64,000 nucleotides of DNA, taken from contig WBVU01000005.1 in the NCBI GenBank assembly GCA_009192285.1, positions 2,374,731-2,438,730 on the forward strand, given 5' to 3'. Shown piece by piece: positions 51,640 through 64,000 of this stretch. Position 1 is the first letter of the stretch; the number at the start of each line of letters is the position of its first letter. The position numbers were made by a program, and so were the translations under genes. Origin of the DNA: Morchella semilibera (taxonomy: Eukaryota; Ascomycota; Pezizomycetes; Pezizales; Morchellaceae). The notes below the pieces were generated by a model, which saw only the letters and a list, made by a program, of their open reading frames with translations, did no database searches and was not told the origin of the DNA.

Positions 51640-53345
51640 TGGGAAAAGGTTGTGTATGTCCTTTGGCAGAGGCGTGATGTAGTAAGGTCTGACCTAAGTA
51701 ATCCTGAGTACTCATTCAGGCACGATTCCGTACTAATAGCAAGACGACTGTGGCGTGGCCTGACATGGATGCTAGAATTAACGGTGTTCTCTTCTTGGGA
51801 TCAAGACTTTCAATATTCGCCTTCTCGTCTAGAAGCCTTCGGACAAGTAGTACCCTTCCGTTCGCTGCTGCTTCTAACAATTGTGCGTTTATTGTTTGAA
51901 CGGCTGAGTCGTTTGGATGGTTGTGAAGATTTTTATCTTTCCATGCGTTCAGGATTCTTTCTGATGTTCCTCCCAGGACGCTAGTCATACATGAAATTAG
52001 TGTGCGTGAGCTAGTTCAGCGTCAACTTTATCGTATTTGGCCCTGTCGCAAACCACGCGCACAGAGAAGGCGCTTTCGCAAGATAAAGCAATTCTGTCGT
52101 CGACTTTATTGATATATTCATTCGACTCTGATATATTTGTACATGCCCGACGGAGCTCTAAGTATATTTGCCCAGCCTTCATCACTCGTTGTTTTCTTCG
52201 AAAGCATTGGCGGCGGCCTCCGCACAGTGAAAGAGCCATAGGAGCACCCATTCAGCTTGCTCATACCCTCCACTTTCTAAATGAGACTTTGAAGCCTTAG
52301 CAAAGATAGTGAAGAATTCTGTGTCATCAAGCCTAGGAAGCTTCCCGAATTTCGACAACATAGGTACAATGCTCATATACGCTTCCTCGGTATTTGCCAA
52401 CCCTGTTAGCTCGATTTCTTTGACAAGCCCGGTCAACACAGTGGTGCTCATTCCAAATGCCCTTTTTTCGCCCTTATTCCCTCTCGGAGAGATATCTTCG
52501 CTTCGATATTGATATGTGCGGATATGCCGGAAACAAACTCCGCAAGAATTGTTTGTCCACATATACCTTCGAGGTTAGTATCCGAAATGATGCCGAGAAG
52601 TGGATTTTCCATGCTCATTAAGGTGAGGTTTTGAGGGATGCCAATGACATGACCATATTTTCCAACGCCTTCGTTGAATGTTGTAATATATATGTCATTT
52701 TGACAAAGCCAGACCCACGTGTTATCCAGCGCTCGTAGTTTATCTTTCCTGCAGTATCACACTGCCCAAATATACGCAGAAACCGACTCCTCTCCGGATC
52801 ATTTTGTTCCCCATTTCGTGGACTATTCACCTCCTGGGGCTCGATTGCAGTTTTTCTCGCTGAACTTCGGTGTCCTTAAAATGCAACATCCATAACCCGA
52901 ACACGGCCTCAATCTCGCTTTTGGAGGCTCTCCAAGGGCCCTAAGGGCCACCGAGTAATCTAACTCTTTCCATATTCAAGGTTATCTCCTCTAGGTGAAG
53001 TGTGTTTGAGCTGTCGGCAACCTCAACTGCAATATTCTATTTAAAGGACCCTCGAGTCGACCAATATCCTTTGTCTAAAATAACCTCTTCGTTTGAAAAT
53101 AAGAAATTCATAACCGCTTCTAGGGCCTTTTTTGAGCCATTGGCTTGACCATCGAGACAGTGTACCTAGTCGACGTCTTGCTGTAGCCGTGTTTATAGTT
53201 AAGGTACTGCCAGTTGAAGCAGGCTTATCAATACCCATGTAACAACATTTCATTGCTTGCAGCCAACTATATTCCTTGCCATCCAGTCTAACTCGTAACC
53301 CGCCTTAAGTTTTATGCTTTCAGGTTTATGGATGAGATTTCTGCG
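51640..53345 (-). pseudogene. decayed ankyrin-domain gene (third ankyrin locus)
   Basis: Read on the minus strand, coherent protein blocks follow one another but in shifting frames. Order: RVRLDGKEYSWLQAMKCCY; VHCLDGQANGSKKALEAVMN; DKGYW; NIAVEVADSS; SEIEAVFGLWMLHFKDTE; TWVWLCQNDIYITTFNEG; MSMENPLLGI; TVLTGLVKEIELTGLANTEE; GGYEQAEWVLLWLFHCAEAA; VMKAGQIYLELRRAC; then ankyrin repeats (AQLLEAAANGRVLLVRRLLD, GQTLLHHASAKGH). Lesions include two in-frame TAG codons in the 5' half, a frameshift at a six-T tract (plus strand 52463-52468), another at about 52182-52187, and a TGA at 51716-51718 inside the repeats. The N-terminal domain is not CorA-like and I do not recognise its family. It lies tail-to-tail with gene B. 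Some frame changes could be unrecognised introns, but in-frame stops within conserved blocks argue for a dead gene. Missing upstream exons are possible beyond 53345. Confidence 0.75.
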
Positions 53346-56300
53346 GACCCACGCCTTAAGGTAGTCATGATAATAGCCAGCTGGGAAACTGTACTGACCA
53401 ACTTACCGGTCGGGGTTGAGCAGAAATGTATAAGGAAATCGCAGATCAGTCTAACACCTACAAACAGTGATATTAGCATCGGACAGTTGCAAGATAGTGA
53501 GAGTTAGTCCCGTACCTTTTGAGCAGCAGATAAAGGTGGGGACGAGGAAATTTTGACTCTGAAGCTTCGAAGTCTAGGCTGTTGAATGTCGAAATACATG
53601 GAAGATTTCTGCGTAATATGATACGCGTGTGCAAACCACTACGCAGGACCTATGCAGAACCTTTGAGAAATACTCCACCAATACGCAAACGCATATATAT
53701 ATACGTCCCAAGCCCCTAAAACACACCTCCGGATCTTGAGCAGTATGGGGCAGCCACAGACCGCAAGTTCATAGGGCATTGGTTAAGAAAGATGAGAGCA
53801 ACCTTTCAATTACCCTCAGTCTACTTGGGATTGGCCGTTGGTTGGGATATATGGCTCGAGAAGCTATGGAGGGCAGGTGTGCAAACTTCAGCGTTTGCAG
53901 CCAATCAGTCTATAGAAATTGGGAGATCTACTCCCATAATTGTACTACGGGGGTCAGTAGGTGTCTACAGACTTACCCCTAGCTACACCCGTAGTACTAG
54001 TGCCTAGCCTAACGGTCTAATTCCCATACAAAAAAAATTCCTCTGAGGTTTACACACCCACCCCCATGCCTTCTCGCGCCATATGTTACTTCAAGCTCAC
54101 ATCCCTATGTAATTGTGGTATCCACTTGATTTCTTCCCCACCTAAGGGCTATATATATATTGCGTACAACATCTACATCAACTAATCAACTAAATGTATT
54201 ATTTACGGTTTCGAGTCTAGTTAAATAAATAAAATAATTAAGTCTCACTCAAGAGCGTAAACGAACCAGCGATTTGGCCAACAACCTCTAGCTCTGAATC
54301 TAAATATTTGGTTCTTGGAGATAGTTTTTTGGTGTGAAAATCCCTCAAAATTCAAAAACAGGATTAGCCAAATCACTCTCATGCACGTCTTAATCGGTGA
54401 AATTTTATTAGCGATCCAGAATTCTAACGTCACTTCAACTCTTATTACTATCGATAATTATATAAAAGCTACTCTAATATGATCTGTTGACGAACAGGGT
54501 TCTCTGGCTAATAGAAATCATTAGCACATATGGACTACTATTAATCTATTCGTGAACGACTGTTGCTAAATTTATAAAAGCTTATTTTACCGATTCCTAT
54601 TTACTGCTAGATCCACAACCTTCCATTCCAACAGATATATGCTATGGCTGAGTGGAAGATGCATCTTGTAAACACGCTATTCGTTTATAAACCGACCTCT
54701 AGGGTAAAATCTGAGTATGCATGTGTAAGGCGAGGATTTTGTGAACTATCCAGGGTTTATGATGATCTAGCCTACGCCTGAGTTACATACTCACACGCTA
54801 GCAAAACAACCCTACAATTGGGGCTTGCATAAGAAACGTCAAGATTGGGGCCAGCCTCCATTTCTATAACAAAAACCCTCCCCCAATTCTTACAGTAAAT
54901 AGGATTTTGGTGTTGAGTCCTTGGAATGTACCCTGTATGCTTTTTTTTTTCTTACGGAAAGGTTTTCCTTATGTATAATGAGGATTTCCTAGAGGTGCAT
55001 GTTCTACATACTCTACCCTACCTCGAGAGACAATAGAGTATGTAACTCCTACACGCGCGATACCGTAGCAGGTAAACCAGGGTCTGTACCCATACACTAA
55101 AAAACACCGCGCGCTCCACACATAGACATGCCCTCCCCCTGCACCAAAGCTTTCTGACTGCTGATGGAGGTTTGACCGTAAAAAAAGCTAGGTCGGGTGC
55201 TTATACATTCCTAATCTCTAAGATTCTTGCACATAGCGGGGTGTATGTGCGATCAAAAGACTCTATATGACCGAGCTATGAGTTGAGCTAGAAGATTTTG
55301 CTATATAGCAGGTTGAAGGAAGGGACTTGGAGCGGGTGATGGATCTCATAACAGCGCGACGGTGGTGGTAAGGAAAAGGTTTTGCGATTGATGGTGGTAG
55401 AAAGAGCGCCCTAAGTCTGTTAGGTGAATTGAGTGAGAGAAAGTGAATGAGAGATAGTTGATCGTGAGTGAAGTGTCGCTAGGTCAGCCGCGCCGACTTG
55501 CGCACATAGTAAGATCTAGTGAACCCAAGAAACCAGACCAAAATCGGGCAAACCGCGAACCGCAAACCCCATATCCAACCGCCGGAAGAACCCGAGAAAC
55601 CACCCGAGTGTGGACCTGATTAGAGCGTGTTGGCCACACTCATATTTTCAAATTTTGAGCCCAAATTTCGAGCTCTTGGCCCGCTATCCACACCAAAAAC
55701 CAGTCGCCAAGAACTAAATATTTAGACTCAGAAGTTGTTGGTCAATACGCCTTATTCCCTGCCGAGATAGAGCTTTGGCTTGTGGACTTCGGATATGGAT
55801 CGAGAAATTGTACTGAGTGAGCGAAGATGAGTATGTGCGCGGTAGTTTCCATGACATCCTCATTCCTGTTGCTTATGACAACGTAGGATAGTTAGTTTGG
55901 CGTTCATCCACACCCCCCCGAGGAGTTGAACCTTTCCCAAAGGCTTTTTGAACGGGTTAGTCGGTAATTTCGAGGCTGGGGTTATGGTGTAGGGGGAACG
56001 CCTACTCTATCTACATGTGTACTTACTAGTTAAAGTAGCACAACTGATGTCCGCAAGGATCATAAAAATAAAGGGAAAAAAAGAAGGGCTGAACGAGACC
56101 TTCGATCGTGGCCCCTCAAAATCCACTCAATTCAGCCGGCTGCAATCGGAATGGAAAGGAATTCGATTCTCACACATAGAGGCATTGACACGTACAAAGG
56201 ATTTTGTGTTCATAGGCCCGACGCCTGCTGAGTCTTAAATAGATTTCGCTAACTTTTACCTCTTCCTTCCCGATGGCTTTTTTTTGGGGGAGAGGGGGGT

Positions 56301-57657
56301 ATATTGATGTATATGTAGATTACACGAGATGGGTGCGGCTGGAGATACTTTTGGTAGTGATTGAGATCATCAAATCACAGCGCATCACCAACTGACTGTA
56401 CATGTGTGTGGGGTTGCATGTTGAGTGAGTGAGTGAGTGTGAGTTGGTTGTGAGTGGTGTTGGTGCAGGGATTGTAGCCTGGAAATACGAAAAGACCCTC
56501 CTATGTAGTGTGGTCCCCACTTCTCCACTAGGGTAGAGTACCTAGTACTTGTAGTCCCTGCCTCAGCGCAGTTTGAGCCTCAACTTTAAATTATTTTAGT
56601 TTCTTTCTCTAATCGCTCACTTTAGCTTTAGCTGATTTGACTTCTTAAAAAAAAACCCCCCATGGGCCCAGGATCCCCATGCGACCCGAAACTATGGTTA
56701 ACCATAGATATCAACCTCTCGAGGGCGAGACCCCAATCAATGACAACACTCTCGTCTAAATAAGGAAAGATCTTCACTCTGAAATATTACTCGGCCTAGC
56801 AAAAGAAAATATGAGATATCCAATATGTACCGGAATAACTCATTATTGGTAGCTATAGATCAGGGTTTGACTTGCAAGGCTTGGATCACACGTTGTTCCC
56901 CCCAAAATAATGCATTCCATCGAAAACTGATCACTACATGTCCTAATCCGTAGTGCAATACACGCTCCTCAACAGGATAGGACCGGATACAACTGATCTA
57001 GCGAGAGTGCAAGGCAAAGTTACCGGAATGGATCTAGCGCTCTTAGCGAGTCGACCGCGGCCTCATATATTAATAGAAGCTTTTGTCGATCTCAACCATT
57101 AGCAGATAATTGCACTACCATGCACTACCATAGGCAGAAACCCAATTCTGGGTAGCCATCAATAGATCATCACTGCACGAGGAACAGTTGAGCACTTGCA
57201 GATGCTCCCCAGATATGGTAATTGAATCTTCTGTTCCAGTGCAGTGATTTTGTTGCAAGAACTGTCATTGAATGCATTGAATGGCCGATTCTATCTACAA
57301 CATCCGAAATTCCGCTACCACACGTGCCATGCGTATAACCTCCACCTCAGACTACATACCACTATTCATGATCAGTAGATACCATACCCATGGCTGCCTT
57401 AACCTCTTTTATTCAAAGATACGAACGTTATACGGGTTACTCGGGGTTGACATACGCCTGCACATATTCAGTCCGTAGATGATGTCTCGAATGACAATTA
57501 CCTTCTGATCAGGTCACTGACATGACGGCTCGCTGGTTGAAATCATAATGGACATCAAGATATAAAAGACATTGAGTTCCCCGAGATACATCCTACTCTT
57601 CATCCTACTCATCCATCCAGATACACAACCAGACACGCAAATACAATCTCGACAACC
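53346..57657. other. 4.3-kb gene-poor stretch
   Basis: No gene is supported, though the first 250 bases may hold further decayed 5' exons of the ankyrin pseudogene. The interval 54.1-54.6 kb is notably AT-rich. Simple repeats include (GAGT)n at 56425-56440. The right end is the tyrosinase promoter. Confidence 0.5.
57561..57567 (+). promoter_or_regulatory. TATA box of the tyrosinase gene
   Basis: TATAAAA, 91 bp upstream of the ATG at 57658, followed by a pyrimidine-rich CATCCTACTC stretch and an A/C-rich leader ending ACAACC just before the ATG. The spacing fits a fungal core promoter. Inferred from sequence only. Confidence 0.5.
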
Positions 57658-59108
57658 ATGAAGTTGATTCCACTTGTGTGTAGTTTTCTTTTCGCGGTAG
57701 CTTTCTCACTACCGTCACACTCTCGCCGGGGCACATGCGCCAACCCCCCCCTACGCAAAGAATGGTTTGTTCAAATAATCCTTGCGTGGTAACATCAAAC
57801 TAACACCCCCTTTTTTTTTAAAAAAAAAAAGGCGTACCTTGTCCGACCAGGAAAAGTCGAATTACATTGAGGCTGTGAAGTGTATGCAAGAACTACCAGC
57901 AATCAGTACCCCGAACGTTCCAGGCGCTGTGTCGAGATACGATGACTTTGTCGGGCTACACGTTAGAGACGCAAACACTATCCATTTCGTGGTATGTTTT
58001 CCCTCCTTACTTTAATTTGAGTCATCCTGAAATATTTACTAACGGACACAGGGACACACGCTCCCTTGGTATGATTGAGTTGATTTCTTGAGTAGTGAGA
58101 CTTTATATCTGACTTTTACTAGGCACAGATACTTTGTCGCAGCCTTTGAAGTTGCAATGATCAAAGAATGCAACTACACTGGTGGTCAGCCGTAAGTAAA
58201 TCTGAAGATATATTCACCATATTAAGACAAGAAACTAATTACAACAATTTCTTTAGGTACTGGGACTACACACTTGACAGTGCTAGGGAAGAGGACTTCC
58301 TCGCATCCCCCATCTTTGACCCCGGCCCACTTGGTTTCGGCGGAAACGGTCCATGGATTGCCGAAAGTATCGATCCCTTCCCACCCGCTCCCGGACGCAC
58401 GGGTGGAGGATGCGTTCAAGACGGAGCTTTCAAGGACATGGTTGTGCGCCTGGGACCGAGAGAGAACATCCAATTGAATGAGAGATGCTTGACGAGAGAC
58501 TTCAGCCCTTGGATCGCCACTACGTTTTTGTCCGCCCAGTTGATAAAAGATACCATGGAGCAGACTACCTTTGGATGGTTTGATCTCAAGGCACAAGGCA
58601 AGATTCAGAATGTCTATACATACAGATATCATGGTGGTGGGCATCTCGCAATTGGTGGAGAACTTGGAACGGTATGAATCAATTACTGGGTTTTAGGGGT
58701 TATGGATGGCTCGCTGACTTTTTCCTCTTTTGCTACTTAAAGATGGCGGATGTTTGGGGCAGTGCTGGTGGTGAGTTGCACATCTTCTTATCGCCCCCCC
58801 AATTATAAAAGTCACTAACCATACCTAATTCCACAGACCCACTATTTTACCTTCACCACACAAATATGGATCGTCTCTGGTGGGAATGGCAGAAGAAAGA
58901 TCTCCCCTATAGGTTGTACGATATCTCCAACCCTATCTACCCATTCGACTTCCCTTACGGAAACGCAACCTCAAGGGGTAATGTTACTTTGGAGTTTGAG
59001 ATCCCGATGCGTGAGATCGCAGTAACCAAGACAATCGGGGATTTGATGGACATCATGGGAGAAACACTCTGCTATGACTACGAATCAGCACCGATGGGGG
59101 GCTATTAG
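57658..59108 (+). CDS. short secreted tyrosinase
   Basis: Predicted 355-residue type-3 copper enzyme oxidising phenols to quinones. Exons: 57658-57764, 57832-57991, 58052-58068, 58123-58191, 58257-58671, 58743-58770 and 58837-59108. Residues 1-18 are a hydrophobic signal peptide. The CuA ligands should be His79, His87 and His96 (in IHFVGHTLPWHRYF). The CuB ligands should be His243 and His247 (HGGGH) plus one His of the pair at 272-273 in FYLHHTNMDRLWWEW. PYWDYT and FGGNGP are typical of the short fungal class. It lacks the C-terminal lid domain of classical tyrosinases (500-600 residues), so it should not need proteolytic activation. The 17-nt exon 3 splits the Trp codon of the CuA motif. It may act in melanin or secondary metabolism; no companion biosynthetic genes lie in the window. 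The start is supported by the signal peptide and the TATA box. Confidence 0.93.
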
Positions 59109-62100
59109 TGGTAAGAGAGGGGAGGGGTTGGGTAATGGCTGAAGTGTCGCATATAATCTATGTTTTTCCTTTGTATTTCTTGATACGTGGAGGCTTCTCG
59201 GCTCATCTATAATAGTTTATCCCAATTAAATTTTTAAAGAGTCTAATGACTTCAGCGGTTCAGAAAGGATGAAGTAGACTTTTTTGCATGTTTAGGAAAT
59301 TCTGATTAAGCATTGCATGCATAAATGCCCCTAGGCAATGTCGATAAAGCTTAATTAGAAGTTCATCTGATATATAAATTTAGCTCTGTCGGCCATGAAA
59401 TATGCAGGATTGGTTTACTGCATGGATGGGAATAGAAGACTATTCGTGCGCCGCTATAAATCCTCATCAATATTGCATATGTAGCACTTTTATGCAGCAC
59501 CAGTCGTGTTCAGAAACGCTATGAATAGACGAGTGCAGGAAATACGACGTGATGCACATCTATTCGATATTACGCGTGAAAATTGCACTATTACATGTAC
59601 ATACATAAGGGCAAGAATGTAACGGTTTGTCAAACAAGGCAGACAAACTTTTTTCGAATGCGGGGAAATCATGAAGTATCACTCGGCAAGGCAAACGCAC
59701 AATTCTTTTCTTCAAAAATAGAAACCTGTAAGAGACTCCCGGAAGTTCGGCAGAGTGTCTCCTCGACTCTTATAACTTATTCTTGTACCGCGAAATCCTT
59801 CCGGAACGAGGTGGTTTGGAGATAGGTAGGGGTAGCTGGTTGTCATGGGATATCACTCGTTTTCAGCCGGGTAAACATTCGCTTATTATTATTATGCTCC
59901 ATACCATGCGTGCAACCCCTTAGGCTGTAAATATTTGTTTATTGATCGATTAATTGGTTGATCATTGCATGACTTGTGGTTGTGCCATCAGTGTCTTCAC
60001 TCACTTGAAAAGACAAATAACAAGGCCGACGACGATGTAAGGCTAGAGAAAATAGATTACAGTACCAAAAAATACGCTGTATGTAACTCCTTAAAGGGTA
60101 AGGTAAGGTTATACTTGGAAATTGATTGGTTACATGAAAGGGTAGAATCCTCAGTTTAGTACTCTATCGGAATTAATGATCCGTTAAGGCCGGCCTTGAT
60201 GGATATATCATGAATAGCCGCACCCCCTTATGCCGATAACGGATGTTCTGAGGTCTGTACTTTACAAAGGGGATTCCACAATATCATCCATCATCCGATC
60301 GACTCCCTCCATGACCGAATGTTTTCATAGCACTAAGCACGCTAGTGTCTATTTCTGGAGAGAAGTCAACTACAATTAGTCCGCCGTATACTTTAGTGCT
60401 TACCAGTCGTCAGAGAAGGTCTTTTATACGACGTTTTCTGAAGAACTGGGCTTGGATACGTTACTACAACTACTACCAATGAAACATTTAACACGATCTC
60501 CATGGATCCAACCAAAACACTCATATTGTGTAGCCCTGTTCTGCGACCACAATATTCCCTGCTGCTCTCACCATAATATAATACCCTGACAGGCCTTATA
60601 AATGGACTTTTGGCAGTGCACCCACCAAGGGGCGGTTGTTTCGGGCTTTTGATACTTTAAATACTCTGTACACGGCCTATATTTACATGAAAGGTTCGGA
60701 TTTATAGCTCCTATAAACAGGGGGGCTGAGGGAAACCGCTTGTCGTCATCTACTTGGGTAGTAGATTGATACGAGTACGCACGTATTCATAGCGCATGAG
60801 TCCATAATTTTACGAGTTCGTAGTAATTGGTGCTATGAGTCAACTGAAAAAGTAGCTGTGGTAATCGGGTCTTTTAGTAAGATCCGTGGTTTGAGAGGCC
60901 TTTGCCGTAAAATATATTAGTCTGTGGCAGTAGGCGACCAACTCAAACATCTTGCTTAACTGTCTTAATATTGTTGTGTCAATTCTCCAATGTTATATCA
61001 GGTGTACTCTGGCCTTTTGGGACCTTCATACGTGAATTGGCCCCTTTTCCCAGTAATGTCCTAAGTGACTCTTCGTTTCCTATATATAGAGGGTGCGGCG
61101 TATACCGGAGTTTGATTACTATACTTCTTCGGCCTACACTGCCCTCGAGAAGCCTCTTTACAAGTGCAGCCTCTAAAAGTGCAGTCTCCACAAGTGCAGG
61201 GTAGGCAACGGCGTGGTGTAGTGCAACATGATTCGTCTACTCGAACTCCCCGCATCTTCGATTCTCGGGGTGGTGCAAGTCCCCAGACCCTACCTCGCAT
61301 AAAGCCTTGTCCCTCGAATATTTTACCTCAATGTGGTGTCTACCCCCTGTCATTCCTCTCCACGATATTGAACCCACCTCTCAGTATCTGCTCCATCCCT
61401 ACCCCTGTGTAAATCGGTTTCCGACCGGTAGATTCGTCGGTGTAGATAGACCCTACCTATAGTACCCGAGAGGTCCAGCAAGTAGCATGCATCATTGCAG
61501 GGGTGTAAAATCTGGCCTAGATAACCCGGAAAAAACAGAGTTTTGGAAAAGAGGTTCAGCAGATTTTCTGCTAAAGCGCATGATTTATCGAACTTCCCTC
61601 CTCTTTAGGGTTATGTCTCCATCGCTGAGTAGGGATTGTTGAACCAATAGAGCGAGCTGGGTTATCTCGCTGTATTTTCTCCTTGTCTGATCCTTGCCTG
61701 ATCCTTGCCGTTACTCTGGAAACATAATACAGAACGACTTACTGAACCTGATCTCGACCGATATCTAATCTACTAAGTATACAAGCACCAGAAAGCCACC
61801 CGCAGCCGTATATGCAGTGCTACACCCATCGGTCCCTGCAAAGACGTTGGCCCGGCCAGGGCCTCACCCGAGAACCCGGCTCTGCTCGTGTGGGGGGGGG
61901 GGGGGCGCATCGGGTCCGTCCCTTTCCGGATGTGTCCTAGATCCTTGTAACTACCATATCCACTTTTCGGCGGGCGGACGCAGTCCTTTAGAGGCTTGTG
62001 TTGGTGGGGGAGCGGTGGCGCTCGGTGTCGGTGGGCTCTGCTCTCTTGGCTGGCGCGGGTTGACGGATAGTCGTGGGGGCGCGCGGGTTGCATGTGGCAA

Positions 62101-63064
62101 GTACTACATGTACTTTTCTGGTGGCTATCCCGGAGATTCAATCTAGGCGTGTGTACTTTAGGAGGTCTCAAGGAAAGGGTAAACGTGTATCTAGAAGATT
62201 GCAGTTAAAAGTACTTGAGTTACTGCGGGCTTGTCTTTCCTATTGAAGATAACATAGGGGTACGCTGTTGTAAGTAGTCTCGGGGAGTTACTTCACATCT
62301 ACACCACGTAAAGACCTTTGAGCGTCTATTTAGGTCTCATCTGGGATGTAATATAGAGTTTTCATATTCTGTTTCTGGGGTTATGTACTTGTAAACATAC
62401 TTTGGAATCCCTTTTCTGGTTGGTAGAGGGGGTATTTGGCGGGGATTTGTCACAGGACATGGGGGGCCACATATATGAGAAGAACTGTTGACCGGTTCGA
62501 ATCGCACTCCAAGAAAGCACCGCCGCAGTAGGCGAGAGTAGTAGCACCCCCTTACGCAGCATCAGCACAATATACACTCTGGTAGGTTACCCCTAACCCT
62601 GGGGGGATGTGCGAGTGATGGCTCGTGATCTGTGTATTGGATAGGACTGGTTTTTTTTTGTTTACTTCATTAATTAGGATAGGACTGGTTGTGCTGTGGG
62701 TGTGGTGGGTTATGTGATATCAATATCGATTCTATAGCCTGTGGGGTATCTCTAGTCTTGTTTGCAGTCCATACTGTGGTGGTGGTGACGGGTGGGCTTT
62801 GGGATGGATATTTTTCAAATACTGCCCCTATGGCCAGCTAATCTAGGAGGGAGCTTAGGACTCTGGTGTTGGGGGAGAGATGCGCCATATGGGAGTACAT
62901 GTAGCCCCGTGCCTTGATATACGTTTACTGCATGTATGTACCAGACGGTGACTGCAGTACGGTATTCTCATTTATGCATCTGTACTCTTCCCTTAATACA
63001 ACAACACTGCACAGAGTATATTATATTCAACAGATCGCCCCCCCCCTCGACACCAACAACTGGG
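59109..63064. other. 4-kb gene-poor stretch
   Basis: No gene is supported. Small local repeats: imperfect copies of ACAAGTGCAGNCTCT at 61158-61200 and of TGATCCTTGCC at 61688-61710; a G run at 61890-61904; CCCTAACCCT at 62591-62600. The last few hundred bases are the promoter region of the protease gene. Confidence 0.5.
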
Positions 63065-64000
63065 ATGGACCAGAAGGATAGCAAGATAAACTCTCCTGGG
63101 CCCCCCACCGGGTACAGAAACTACCCAGATCTCTCACACAAGATGCCTTTCATCGACTACGACCACGGCCATCGTCTCCCATGGCTCACCCGCATCATTG
63201 TCTACCTCCGCTGCCTCGTCTTCCACTTCCTCCACAAACACATCAATTTCCACGCCCTGAGGGGATTCAAGGTTCTGCCAGTCACCCTCCTGGCACTGGG
63301 AACATACACCGTCATCTTGGTGTACCTGCTGCACCTCGACGGCAGTGTCCCCGCCGTTGCCTCCCTGGAGGAGCAGGGTCTGTGGGGTGTGAGCGTTGAG
63401 GAGGCATATGCGGACCTGGTGACCCTGACCGTAAAGTCCCATCCATACAACAGCCCGCAGATTGCTGTCGTTGGGGAATGGTTGCTCGAGAGGCTGGAAG
63501 GGATAGTTGGGGAGCGGCGGGGGAAGGGGGTAGCGGAGGTGCTTGGTGAAGATGTTGTCGGCGTGGGGGCCAATGCTACCTGGGTGGGGCCTTCTGATGG
63601 GATTGCGGTAGGTGATTCTGTTCTACGTAGCTATTTATAATGCGGCTGAGCGGTATGTTGGCTGTGGTAAAGGTCTACTTTGAGGGGAGGAATATCATGG
63701 TGTATATCCACGGCACGAACCCGAATCTCTCACCCGCGCTGGTCAATGCACATTATGACAGCGTTTCTACATCCCACGGTTGGCAACTCTTCCTTGTTGA
63801 TATACCGGAACTAAAATGTTTGCAAATTCAGGAGTGAGCGACGACGGGGTTGGGGTAGTGACAATACTACAATTGGTTAAGTCGTTCACGAGGAGGGGTA
63901 AACGGCCAAAGAGAGGAATCATAATGCTGTTGAATTGCGGTGAGGAGGATGGGCTGGTATGGGCATGTCTTGTTGGAATTTTTTTTGTTTGGGCGCTGAC
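63065..64000 (+). CDS. vacuolar membrane M28 metalloprotease, PFF1-like (5' part)
   Basis: N-terminal third of a multi-pass vacuolar protease of peptidase family M28, cut by the window end. Exons: 63065-63607, 63673-63778 and 63832 to about 63956, where CTG|GTATGG looks like the next donor. After about 65 hydrophilic residues comes membrane helix 1 (about 68-90, [20 protein letters not shown]). The lumenal catalytic core follows: His208 (in NAHYDSVS), Asp220 (in SDDGVG), Glu254 and Glu255 (in GEEDG), which are zinc ligands and general base in M28 enzymes. The family usually begins close to helix 1, so the N-terminal extension is longer than typical. An in-frame ATG at 62936 would lengthen it further; I prefer 63065 because the upstream part looks like untranslated DNA. 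The remaining helices must lie beyond position 64000. Confidence 0.9.

Noticed and set aside
51086-51640. Continuation of the minus-strand ankyrin frame to 51086
   Set aside because: Beyond about 51640 the sequence becomes low-complexity Phe/Pro/Ser from G/A-rich DNA with no ankyrin features, so it is probably non-coding read-through.

Overview
The window looks like nuclear DNA of a filamentous ascomycete (Pezizomycotina-type). The genes are broken by many short GT-AG introns of about 50-90 bp. The products are typical of such fungi: a GH43 beta-xylosidase, a DHA2-type MFS transporter, a cytochrome b5/acyl-CoA dehydrogenase fusion, ankyrin-repeat proteins, a short secreted tyrosinase and a PFF1-type vacuolar M28 protease. 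Gene density is very low, with seven gene models and one pseudogene in 64 kb. Long intergenic stretches are full of homopolymers, microsatellites and the palindrome TACATGTA. This sparse layout recalls the expanded genomes of Pezizomycetes (truffles, morels), but the sequence alone does not fix the taxon.

Layout: (1) 1.1-3.4 kb, GH43 glycosidase (+). (2) 3.4-14 kb, no convincing gene. (3) 14.0-16.2 kb, MFS transporter (+). (4) 21.1-23.9 kb, an intronless 911-residue protein of unknown function (-). (5) 24-33 kb, empty apart from a minisatellite and low-complexity DNA. (6) 33.2-35.0 kb, cytochrome b5-acyl-CoA dehydrogenase (-), with a probable GC-AG intron. (7) 36.0-37.6 kb, inverted-repeat elements, including two copies of one MITE-like family and a 59-bp-arm hairpin. 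(8) 39.5-53.3 kb, an ankyrin-rich island. (9) 57.7-59.1 kb, tyrosinase (+). (10) 63.1-64.0 kb, the 5' part of an M28 vacuolar protease (+), cut by the window end.

The most unusual region is 39.5-53.3 kb. It holds two tandem paralogues, here called A and B. Each joins a novel N-terminal domain (with a CxCxxC motif), a CorA-type two-helix membrane module with the GMN signature, and a long C-terminal ankyrin array. All nine intron positions and phases that were compared match between A and B, including exons of only 26 and 30 nt. This suggests a membrane pore or sensor with a very large cytosolic ankyrin spring. A has a 1-nt frameshift that I place at 42,460-42,463, and B may hide an in-frame 102-bp intron. 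Downstream, on the opposite strand, lies a decayed ankyrin gene with stops and frameshifts but an otherwise readable N-terminal domain. The remaining genes appear functionally independent; I see no metabolic cluster.

All exon structures were worked out by hand from splice sites, phase and family similarity. They are inferences until checked with RNA-seq.
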